A stretch of 64,000 nucleotides of DNA from Ligustrum vulgare (lineage: Eukaryota > Streptophyta > Magnoliopsida > Lamiales > Oleaceae): the NCBI GenBank assembly GCA_963555705.1, contig OY743190.1, positions 23,877,491 through 23,941,490 of the forward strand, written 5' to 3'. The notes under the pieces were generated by a model. That model did no database searches. It was not told the DNA's origin and worked only from the letters and a program-made list of their open reading frames with translations. Shown here piece by piece: positions 55,036 to 64,000 of the stretch. The first letter of the stretch is position 1. The number at the start of each line of letters is the position of its first letter. A program made the translations under genes and the position numbers.

Positions 55036-55830
55036 AGTCTCTTCTTTGATCGACATAACTTTAAATTTAAATTTGGAGGCAGTTCAAGAATAAATAATGT
55101 TGACGGCTATTGCTATTATTTACCCCTAAATCTTATAGGAGTACTTCGTTTCTGCTATTTTTCTATTTCTTGATTTCTATTGCAGGAAACATGTGGTTGA
55201 TTCATAAGAAGTTATCTTTTATATCTAATCTAATATTATAAGTAGTGAACAAGTCAATCCTTTGTATTTGTCTTTACTAATAAGTTGTTTTGTTACTACA
55301 CATTTCACCCAATTTGGTCATTTATTTTAAATCTTTATCCTATTTAGATTCATATATTGTTTATTCTGTTACACTTCATTTAGCAACATTTGTTTCCTTT
55401 AGTGGAGTTTCTTTATTTAGTCTGCAACCTCTGCTTTCTTAAGAATTAGTTGGGTTTTTCTTTTTTATATTATTGTTTCATTTGTAATATTTCATTTTCA
55501 ATTCTAGCTGAATATTTTCAAGTGCAAGGAAACGAACACAAATGGATGTAAAGAACTTGGATATGTTTGTAGTTTGCTATGTTTAAGATTTACTAATTAT
55601 CATCCTATTGTTGTTACTCTAAGTTCCGTTCACAATTTTAAGTGGTTTCAGTTTTTATGCTGTCTATCATGTTCATCGACTTTCAATAATATTTGGATAA
55701 CTTTGGTTGCAATTTAGGGTCACCAGCACCACGTGATATTCTTGCATACATCTCGTTTGCTAAAATCATTATCAAAACTTGCATTTGGCTCTCTGACGTA
55801 CAACGCACGTTCTTCCCCTAGTATATATAT
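55036..55830. other. AT-rich sequence, nothing recognised
   Basis: No domain, LTR end or paired repeat was found. A CACGTG G-box palindrome is at about 55732. Confidence 0.3.
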
Positions 55831-55839
55831 ATATAAAGA

Positions 55840-56762
55840 CTATTTTAAGAATTCAAATAAAGTTTATCATATTTTTACGAAAATCCTACTTCCCATTCTT
55901 GGTCAACCTCATGTAGAAGGTTAAATACTCTGTTCATTCCCGAAGAAATTATTTGGATTAACCTTGATTTTCACCTTAACTAGCCAATTGAATTATTCTT
56001 AAAATATTTGCATTCCCAAATGCTTGCTTTTGTATTGCTTGTATTGACTTATAACCTTTTTTGTATTACATTTTGAAAGAAATTACAGAAACTTTCAGTG
56101 AAATTTTGTCAATATTATTTCAAATAAATTACTATTATGAGTCAAAATTAGAAACGGTCGGACAACAAAAAAATATTATTTTTTTAACGTATTCAAAGTC
56201 TAGGACGAACAAGTTAGTCCAAGTCATGTTATTTCACAAAATTATTTTAATTTAAATGTTACTAATTATAATAAGTTTGTCAAATCCGTGTTTTCTTTTT
56301 ACCTAAACAATATTTTAATCGGATAGTGATTTAGATGATTCTAAAATAAGTTTAAAATAAATAATTTTATTTTTTATTTTTTATTTCAGTTTCTTTCTAA
56401 CTGTAGATTTTGTTCTCTTTAATTAGTATAGACATTTTTGTTCATTTATAATGAGCAAATAATGTAAATATTCAATACACTGGCTCCTTTATTAAGAGAG
56501 AGAGATGTCCACATCAGAATGAATCATTAAACATCTCGTTAAAAATATTCTTGAAATAAGTCAAAATATATTCTTAAAATAAGTCTAATTTTGGAAAATG
56601 ATAGATTCATTGAAAGTTTCAACTTTAATTGGTCTGCAATTCTGAACTTTAGTTGCAAATGTTGACATTAACCTTCACATGAATTCAAAGAAGATATTTT
56701 GTGCTGCTCCAAAAGAACGCGTTCTCCTCCATGCATGATTACTATAAATTTAACCAGTGAAT
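55840..56762 (+). promoter_or_regulatory. Duplicated BBE-like promoter region (upstream copy)
   Basis: Blocks of 55840-56760 match 57600-58478 in order, for example 'aactctgttcattccc', 'tcttaaaatatttgc', 'aaagaaattacagaaa' and 'gctgctccaaaagaacgcg'. The two copies differ by small indels and substitutions. The proximal part keeps AGAACGCGTTCT (about 56716-56727), a CATGCATG RY-like motif and ACTATAAAT (near 56741). Confidence 0.8.
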
Positions 56763-56846
56763 ATGAAGACTTCAAGCATTTTTTACATTCTATTTGTATT
56801 TCTTATCCTTTTCTCGTGTTCATGGGCGGATTCTTTTCTAATTTAA
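56763..56846 (+). pseudogene. BBE-like gene truncated after its signal peptide
   Basis: The first 24 codons equal those of the intact gene at 58479 (M-K-T-S-S-I-F-Y, then S-C-S-W-A-D-S). After the codons for A-D-S the sequence diverges abruptly and stops at 56844-56846, leaving a 27-codon frame that is almost only a signal peptide. It lies behind a well-preserved promoter copy, so it could still be transcribed. Confidence 0.88.
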
Positions 56847-57109
56847 CTTCAAGGATTTAAGAAGGATACACAAATTATTTCCATTATATAAAGCATTTGT
56901 TTATTTACCAAAATGGGTGGAGTACTTCTAGAAAACGTAATTAAGAATATTTCCAGAACTCTTCACTAAAACACGCATTCAGATGAAGATACGCAATGGT
57001 TGGCATGGTATGTAGTTGTGTGAAAATGAACATGCATGAATCAATATGTAATCAGTTACCATAAACTTCGATGTCAAAATAAAACTGATTATCTTTGTCT
57101 TCATTTATG

Positions 57110-57157
<48 letters not shown>

Positions 57158-57590
57158 TTAACTATTCAGAATTCCTTCATTTCGAAACTTGATTTTTACT
57201 TTTCAAATGAATTTCGATTTTCAAATGAATTTCGAATGCACTGAGAATATGTACTTTTAGATTGTTATAAAAATAAGTTATCTCGAGAGGTTGGAGAGGA
57301 AATCATCGAGTATCACATGAAGAATCACGAACCAAGTCACACTGAAACATCTACTTGAAAACTTGGAAATGAATGTAAGAACACCAAATAATATATATTT
57401 GAACAACCATTTGGAATAATAAATTTCAATTTCTAGCCGGTCTAAACGGATTGGTCTAGTCCGTCCAGCTCATCCGATTTGGTTCTTTCAGTCAAGTTTT
57501 TACTATTTTGGCCCCGTTTTTGCAGTTTTTCATCTCATATTTGATTTACTCATTTAATATATATTTGAACAACCATTTGGAATAATAAAT
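56847..57590. other. Unassigned AT-rich spacer with a (TA)n tract and a direct repeat
   Basis: It holds a (TA)n microsatellite at about 57113-57154. A direct repeat ('atatatttgaacaaccattt' continuing 'ggaataataaatt') is at about 57391-57427 and 57558-57594. No BBE-like coding sequence was recognised after 56833. Confidence 0.5.
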
Positions 57591-58385
57591 TCTTAACAAA
57601 AGTAATTTTAAGAATCCAAATAAATATCATATTTTCACGAAAATCCTACTTCTCATTCCTTGTCCACACCTCACCTCACCTAGAGGGGTGAAAAACTCTG
57701 TTCATTCCCCAAGAAATTATTAGGATTAACCTTGATTTTCCCTAAACTAGCCGATTGAATTATTCTTAAAATATTTGCGTTCCCAAATACTTGCTTTTGT
57801 ATTGCTTGTATTGACTTATAACTTTTGTATTACATTTTGAAAGAAATTACAGAAAGTAAACTTTCAGTGAATATTTGTAAATATTATTCCAAATAAATTA
57901 CTATTATGAGACATAATAAGAAACGTTCAGACAAAAAAAAAATTAATATATATATATATATATATATATTTTTAATGTATTCGAAGTGTTGAACAAGATA
58001 GGCCATGCAAGTCATGTTATTTCACAAAATTATTTTAATCTAAATATTATTTACAACAAGTTTGTCAATTCCGTGTTTTTCTCTAAATAATATTTTAATC
58101 TGACCGTGATTTAGATGCTTCTAAAATAAATTAAAAATAAATAAATAAATCTTATTTTCACTTTCCTGCAAACTATAGATTTTTGTCTCTTTAGTATCTA
58201 CATTTTTGTTCATTTATAATAAGAAAATACTTTGCATATTCAATTCTGGCTCCATTATTAAGAGATACATCCACGTGATCATTGAAAGTTTCAACTTTAA
58301 TAGGTCTGTCATTCTGAACTTTAGTCGCAAATATGGACTTTAACCGTCACATGAATTCAAAGAATATATTTTATGCTGCTCCAAA

Positions 58386-58424
58386 AGAACGCGTTCTCCT
58401 TCCTGCATGCAGGATACTATAAAT
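58386..58424 (+). promoter_or_regulatory. Proximal promoter of the BBE-like gene
   Basis: A perfect 12-base palindrome AGAACGCGTTCT (58386-58397), an RY-like TGCATGCA core (about 58404-58411) and a TATA box TATAAAT (58418-58424) lie 55-93 bases before the ATG. The same three elements in the same order precede the truncated paralogue, which argues that they are under common control. Confidence 0.6.
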
Positions 58425-58478
58425 TGAACATGTTCTTTGCTCCATAGTACATAAATTAATCAACTTTAACCAGTGAAT

Positions 58479-60065
58479 ATGAAGACTTCAAGCATTTTTT
58501 ACATTCTATTTGTATTTCTTATCCTTTTCTCGTGTTCATGGGCGGATTCTTCTCATGTGCATGATGATTTTCTTCAATGTTTGTCCCTTCAATCTAACAA
58601 TCACACCTCAATCTCCGACATCGTTTATTCTCCCAAAAACCCTTCATACTCATCCATCCTCAACTTCTCCATTCAAAACCTTAGATTTGCATCAGAAGAT
58701 ACACCTAAACCCATGGTCATTATTACCCCCGTCCATGAATACCAAATTCAGCCCGTCATATATTGCGCCAAAGAAAACGGCATGCAAATACGGGTTCGAA
58801 GTGGAGGCCATGACCTCGAAGGACTTTCTTACGCGTCAGAAGTCCCATTTATCATTCTTGATCTTGTCAACCTACGGGAAATAAATATTGATGTTGAGAA
58901 GAAAACTGCGTGGGTTCAGGCTGGTTCAAGACTCGGCGAAGTCTATTATAGAGTTGCAGAGAAAAGCCGAACTTTAGGATTTCCTGCTGGTATTTGTCCT
59001 ACTGTTGGAGTTGGCGGACATATCAGTGGAGGAGGGTATGGAACATTAATAAGAAAATATGGGCTAGCTGCTGATCAGGTAATTGATGCTCGCATTGTTG
59101 ACGTGAAAGGAAGAATTCTCGACAGAAAATCCATGGGAGAAGATCTCTTCTGGGCCATAAGAGGAGGCGGAGGTGCCAGTTTTGGAGTCATTCTTGCTTG
59201 GAAACTACAGTTGGTGGACGTTCCAGAAAAGGTCACTGTATTCACAGTTGCCAGGACTTTAAAACAGAACGCGACAAATATTGTTCACCGATGGCAATAC
59301 ATCGCACACAAATTAGATGAAGACTTAGCCGTTAGAGTGTTTGTAAGAAGGGTGAATTCAACGCAAGATGGCAAGAGAACTATTCAGGCTTCATTTCAAT
59401 CATTGTTTCTTGGTGGTGTCGACAGATTGCTTCCACTGATGCAACAAAGCTTCCCCGAGTTGGGTTTGCGAAGAGAAGATTGCACCGAAATGAGCTGGAT
59501 AGAATCAACCCTATATATCTATGGGCTTCCCCTAGGATCATCACTCGAAGTTTTGCTCAATAGGACTCAGGCAAATGTACAATACCTCAAAGTAAAAGCA
59601 GACTATGTTCAGAAACCCATTTCTAAGAATGGGCTTCAAGGCATATGGAAACGTTTTCTCCAAGATGAAGCCGAGCAAGCTGAGATATTTTTAGTCCCAT
59701 ATGGCGGAAGGATGGACGAAATTTCAGAATCTGCAATTCCCTTTCCACACAGAGCTGGTAATTTGTACAAAATCACTTACACTGTGTATTGGGATGAAGA
59801 AGAGGGATCAGAAAAGTATATAAATTGGATTAGAAGACTTTACAGTTACATGGCTCCTTATGTTTCAAAGTCACCAAGGTCTGCATATATCAACTACAGA
59901 GATCTCGATATAGGAGTCAATAACAAGGGCAATACAAGCTATGCACAAGCAAGCATTTGGGGACTCAAATATTTTAAGAATAATTTCAAAAGGCTTGTTC
60001 AAGTGAAGACCAAGGTTGATCCTGAGAATTTCTTCAGAAATGAACAAAGTATTCCACCACTATAG
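58479..60065 (+). CDS. Berberine bridge enzyme-like FAD-linked oxidase, intact
   Basis: A single 528-codon exon. I start at ATG 58479; the GTG two codons upstream is not a plausible plant start. Residues 1-23 are a signal peptide, so the enzyme is secreted or vacuolar. C34 and C96 fit the conserved N-terminal disulfide. The FAD domain has R-S-G-G-H (H111) and G-I-C-P-T-V-G (C173), the His and Cys that bind FAD bicovalently in this family, followed by G-G-H-I-S-G-G-G-Y-G. The C-terminal BBE domain ends with Y-I-N-Y-R-D-L-D-I-G (470-479). Several N-x-S/T sites are present. BBE-like enzymes oxidise alkaloids, cannabinoids, monolignols or oligosaccharides; the substrate here cannot be told. Its length and lack of introns are typical. 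An AATAAA-type signal lies near 60297. Confidence 0.95.
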   Translation: MKTSSIFYILFVFLILFSCSWADSSHVHDDFLQCLSLQSNNHTSISDIVYSPKNPSYSSILNFSIQNLRFASEDTPKPMVIITPVHEYQIQPVIYCAKENGMQIRVRSGGHDLEGLSYASEVPFIILDLVNLREINIDVEKKTAWVQAGSRLGEVYYRVAEKSRTLGFPAGICPTVGVGGHISGGGYGTLIRKYGLAADQVIDARIVDVKGRILDRKSMGEDLFWAIRGGGGASFGVILAWKLQLVDVPEKVTVFTVARTLKQNATNIVHRWQYIAHKLDEDLAVRVFVRRVNSTQDGKRTIQASFQSLFLGGVDRLLPLMQQSFPELGLRREDCTEMSWIESTLYIYGLPLGSSLEVLLNRTQANVQYLKVKADYVQKPISKNGLQGIWKRFLQDEAEQAEIFLVPYGGRMDEISESAIPFPHRAGNLYKITYTVYWDEEEGSEKYINWIRRLYSYMAPYVSKSPRSAYINYRDLDIGVNNKGNTSYAQASIWGLKYFKNNFKRLVQVKTKVDPENFFRNEQSIPPL

Positions 60066-62156
60066 AATGGATAGTAGGATTCAAGGGAAAATACTTATGA
60101 TCGAGACAAATAAAGACAAAATTTGAAGTTAATTAGGAATTCGAAATACAGTTCTAAGATTATTTGTTTTAATTAGATTTTTATATTTCGAAATGATTTC
60201 ACTTTATGTTCGAAGTTCATTTATTTTTTGCTTCTTTTATATTATGTGATCTTCAAATAAATGGTTCATTCATTGTAATGTTCAACCTTGATATATGAAT
60301 AAACGTTAATTTCTTTGCCCTCATTCCTCTCTTCTTTGCTCACTTTCAGTTCTTAATCTTAGATTCTTCATTGTCAAATCTGTAATATTACTTGGGCCAA
60401 CAAGACGTGAGCCGGAATTGATGGAATCCTACCGAAGGAAGAAAGGGTGTGATGGGTGTTGAATCCAACAAATAATAATAATTTCTTACTCTTATAAAAA
60501 TAAGTTGTAGTAGTGGTGAGTAAGGTCGAATCTACTGGAATTAGTTAGATTTAATTTTTCGAGAAACTTAAAATAGTACAATTAAAAAAAGGGGGTTTTG
60601 AATTTCGAATGTGAAATCAAATTGTAAATAAAGAATTGCAGAATTGAAGTTATGAAAATATCAAATTAAAAAATTCTTGCCCAAGGTATAATTCTAGAGT
60701 TGATTCATAGAATTCATCATTGATGTAAAAATGAAATCCTTTACTCATTTTCTAAATTGGTTATGGTCGTTGATACGATTTAACAACCTATTTCTCCTTA
60801 CTATTTCGATAATCAAGAGATACTCGTTAATTATTTTCATAATTAATAAACAACCCTATATACGATATTATGATTTAATTTACCAGTAATATTAATCTCT
60901 AGAGAGACGATCAATTTTAACCAACAAATTCACGCATGTGATTCATTTTAAGATAGGTTATACATTTTCATAACATAAATTGAAAATTTATCTATAATCA
61001 ACTATGTTATTTGCCACTTGTATTAGAAATTCTAAACAATTACGAATTTAAATTCCTAAATGACTGAGTATCACTTTGAAAATTAAAACAACGTGCACTT
61101 TGTATTAATTAATCAAAGTAACAACTTCAATACATACAAAAGAAGTATCAATAGAAAAAAGATAAAAGAACATTGAAATTAATTAGACCTTACAATTCTT
61201 GAAAAATCAACAATTCGATTATCCTCGAACCGCAATAATAATTTAGCTCCTCATAAACATTGCAAATCAAAAACTTAAAAGAAAAATATAAAATAACATT
61301 GCAAATCTAAAATATAAAAACATAAACATAAACATTGCAAATCTAAAATATACGATTAAAAATTGAATATAGAAAATAACGTGGTTAAAAAGTTATTTGG
61401 AAAATTGTGTTTTTAAATACTTTGTCAAATGGAGTAAAATATTGGTGGGAATCTCAATAATTAATATGTTCTTTCATTTCGGAAACTATTTTTTCCAATC
61501 AGACATGCAACTTGTAGATAACTACTAACTCTAGTAATGACGAAAATTAAAAGATATTGACGAAAAACACCCATCACTAATGCATATTATCGGAATTTAG
61601 AAATCGAAGAAAACTTTTGAATGTTTTATCCACCGCAATACATACTTGAAAAATTGAAACATCGGTCTGAATTATTTTTGAATATGCCTAATTTGGCTTC
61701 AAATTTTCAGAGAGTAAAATTTAGAGAGGAGAATTTCGAATTCGGAACGATAAAGATTAGAGAATTTGACTTGTCCTGCCCTGAATTATTTTTTGTCCAA
61801 TCTATTGACATCAAATTCAAGTTCCGAATTCAACTTCAAATTCAAATTCAAATTCAATAATAAAATTCGAAAATTATGTTTCTCCCATTAAAAAACCTGA
61901 ATTAACAAAATTGAGAATCGGACTTTCCAAATTCAATAATATGACTTTCCATACTCTGCTTTTAAATTCAGAACTATCATTGTTTTTGTGAGAATTTTTA
62001 ATTCAATTGAAATTTCAAATTATTGTTTGCGTTTACACGTGGGGGAACCGCTATATCGTGGACATCCGTAAAGCAAACCTGAACAACAATATCTTCAAAT
62101 CATTCAAAAGTTATTGCAATACACGAAGCAAGTCGAGAATGTGTGTGGTTGAGGAA
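60066..62156. other. 3' UTR of the BBE-like gene and AT-rich spacer
   Basis: The first 250 bases are the 3' UTR ('gaataaac' near 60296 is a possible polyadenylation signal). From about 60440 to 62150 I see only AT-rich sequence with A-rich runs and no domain. The 79-codon frame at 61621-61860 ends in a repetitive I-Q tail and is not convincing. Confidence 0.4.
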
Positions 62157-63622
62157 TGATAAGTGTGTTTTATACATTTATCTGTATGTCTAAATTAGAA
62201 GAAATTATTGTCGTTTTAGAATATATGTTACTTAATTTGTGTTTATTTGTTTACTTTTCAGAAAATGTCCCAATCGAAGAAGAATGAAGCAATTAATAGA
62301 AAAAAGGGCAATATTGGATGTTAATTGAACTTAATTGAGCAAGTGAGAGATATGTGACGTCACCCGAGAAGGTTCATGGTGCTCAAGTGAACAAATCAGA
62401 GGTTGGAGGTCCCAATTGAAGGAATTGAGAACTTAACTGAAAAATTCAAGAAGAATATAAAGTTTGGGGACTAAATCGCAACAATTGAAAGTGGAAGACT
62501 AAGGCTGCAATTAAAGGTCGGGGACTAACTTACACAGTCGAGGAAAGATGGAAATCGCGATCGCTGGACACTAACCACGCGATCGCACGAAGGTGCAAAA
62601 TCATAACCCGAGGCTAAACAGCATAACCACGCGATTGCCGAAAATATGCCTGCGTGATCGCGCGGTTATCCGACTGGGCGGCAGATCATATTTTTCTCGC
62701 GATTTTTAACAGGCTTTGAGCTTCTTGACCTAGGTTTTTTCCAAAACCTATTAATACAACTCATTAGGCATGAACGAAACACAACAGAGATTTCAATTCA
62801 AATTCTCGGAAATTCAAGCATCGCAGAGGGGGCGAGAATTGAAGATAATAGAAGAATTGATAATTTGTGTAATCTTTCCATTCTTCTTTATTTTCAATGA
62901 ACGTCATTATATTTTGTTTTTGTTATTTAAATATTATGTGTAGCTAAATTCTATGTTGGGATGAACGATGTAGCCTAATTAATTATTTTAATGCCATATT
63001 CCTTATTTTAATGCTTTAATGCATGTGTTGATTTATTATTTCGGTTAATGCGTGAATGAAATGGCCATTCTTTCATGATTTCATGTGTTATTTTCATAAT
63101 CCGAGAGGTGAGTTAATAACATAGATCTAGGTAATAAATCCGGTAATTGAACGAGAGATAGAGATATACTCTTGTTATTATTGCGATCGTGTGTGAATTC
63201 TTGTGTGTAATGCATCTAGATAAGAAATATTCGGACCCGCTGGAGAGATACAATGTTGACTTATTTAGGTAGAATTGATTTAAACTCGAGAGAGGAATCT
63301 CAATTTGAATCAGTGAATTCGATCGAGCACATATTTAGAAAGTAAAATCTGGAATTGGAATTGATTTAATTTGTTAGGTGAATTCGTGAATCTCAATTAC
63401 CTTACAATCATTTTTAAAACAAAAACAAATTCGAAAACTTAATTCCTTTGTTTAATTTCTTAGTTTTAGTTCACAATCACAAATTAATTCGTCCGTTCAA
63501 ATAAGGTGTAGAATTAAAATATTTCGGTACTTAGTAAACAGTCCTTGTGGGAACAATCACTCGACTCAAAAGCCACTTTATTACTTGATTGCGAGATCGT
63601 ATACTTGCGATTTTACACAGCA
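62157..63622 (+). repeat. 5' LTR of an Athila-type Gypsy element
   Basis: It begins TGATAAGTGTGTTTTATACA and ends near 'ttttacacagca', just before an Athila-type PBS. The length of about 1.47 kb fits. The exact ends are estimates, because the other LTR lies outside the window. GCGATCGC-like motifs recur at 62550-62680. Confidence 0.75.
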
Positions 63623-63628
63623 AGTTTT

Positions 63629-63645
63629 TGGCACCGTTGCCGGGG
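63629..63645 (+). other. Primer-binding site of the Athila-type element
   Basis: TGGCACCGTTGCCGGGG is a close variant of the PBS typical of Athila elements and lies a few bases after the LTR. Confidence 0.9.
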
Positions 63646-63762
63646 ACTGTTAATTAATATCGATACTCATTAGTTCTTATTTTACTTTGAACTTTATTTT
63701 GCTTATTTTTATTTTTATATTAATTTTCAGTTTTTGGTTTTAATTTATGTTTTATTTAATTT

Positions 63763-64000
63763 ATGTTAAGAAGGACTAAGTCATTTGATTTGCTTCCTTT
63801 TGATACAGAAATTGAACGCACCTTTCGACATAGGCGTAAACAACAACTGGAAGGGAATCAACAAACAGACTTAGCCATGGCAGATGATAGAATTCAGGAT
63901 AATCAGGGAAATCAACAAAACCTCCCAGCAGCTGTGAATAGACAGCAACAAAATCATGGGAGGTGCGTTTTAAGAGACTACATGGTCCCTCCTGTGGGGA
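63763..64000 (+). CDS. Athila-type gag, N-terminal part, running off the window
   Basis: An open frame from ATG 63763 (M-L-R-R-T-K-S-F-D-L-L-P) continues without a stop for 79 codons to the window end. It has R-H-R-R-K-Q-Q and, near the end, L-R-D-Y-M-V-P-P, the recognisable start of Athila gag. Gag forms the virus-like particle. No disruption is visible in this part, so the element may be fairly young. Confidence 0.8.
   Translation, partial: MLRRTKSFDLLPFDTEIERTFRHRRKQQLEGNQQTDLAMADDRIQDNQGNQQNLPAAVNRQQQNHGRCVLRDYMVPPVG

Noticed and set aside
58473..58478. A BBE-like start two codons upstream, at GTG 58473
   Set aside because: GTG is not a normal plant start codon. ATG 58479 follows directly and is shared with the truncated paralogue.

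Overview
The window is nuclear DNA from a flowering plant, most likely a eudicot; asterid affinity is a guess from the general look of the repeats. Introns, LTR retrotransposons of the plant Copia, Tekay/Del, Tat and Athila lineages, CACTA and Harbinger-like DNA elements, and an intronless berberine-bridge-enzyme-like (BBE-like) oxidase gene all point that way. There are no bacterial-style operons. Almost everything between two BBE-like gene remnants is transposable element, much of it nested.

Layout. (1) 1-37 is the last codons of a BBE-like gene. Its 3' flank is split by a solo Copia-like LTR (70-2122, TSD GAGAA), which itself carries a small CACTA element (502-1135, TSD AGA). (2) 2.7-21.7 kb is a decayed outer Copia element. 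It is interrupted by a younger Copia element (3201-16691), which is interrupted in turn by a 9.6 kb non-autonomous Tekay-like Gypsy element (5323-14935, TSD CTTCT). A solo Gypsy LTR (19250-21385) splits the outer reverse transcriptase. (3) 24.1-51.1 kb is a relic of a CACTA element with a multi-exon ULP1-type protease gene on the minus strand. Inside one of its introns sits a complete minus-strand Tat-lineage Gypsy element (24644-48710, TSD ACTAT). The Tat element has gag-PR-RT-RH-aRH-INT plus an extra gene on the opposite (+) strand. It carries a solo LTR (26788-30087, TSD TGCTA) and a very young Tekay-like element (38717-47026, TSD CCCTC; LTRs about 0.2% different). (4) 51.9-55.0 kb is the 3' end of another Gypsy element. 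(5) 55.8-60.1 kb holds a duplicated promoter, a BBE-like gene cut off after its signal peptide (56763-56846), and an intact BBE-like gene (58479-60065). (6) 62157 to the end is the 5' LTR, primer-binding site and first gag codons of an Athila-type element.

The most unusual part is 41.0-43.4 kb, cargo inside the young Tekay-like element. It contains an intact, intronless LOG-type cytokinin-activating enzyme gene (42217-42870) in antisense to the element. Just upstream is a broken ORF whose basic-plus-cysteine core resembles the small nucleic-acid-binding proteins of Betaflexiviridae plant RNA viruses. Just downstream are three copies of a short hairpin-forming unit. The related element at 5323-14935 shares the decayed interior on both sides but lacks this cargo, so it serves as an in-window empty site.

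How the parts work together: the BBE-like genes look like a local tandem family pulled apart by roughly 55 kb of insertions. LTR divergence falls as nesting deepens (Tat about 4-5%, inner Copia about 1.6%, Gypsy inside it about 0.5%, cargo-bearing Tekay about 0.2%), giving a consistent relative chronology. All divergences are hand counts.
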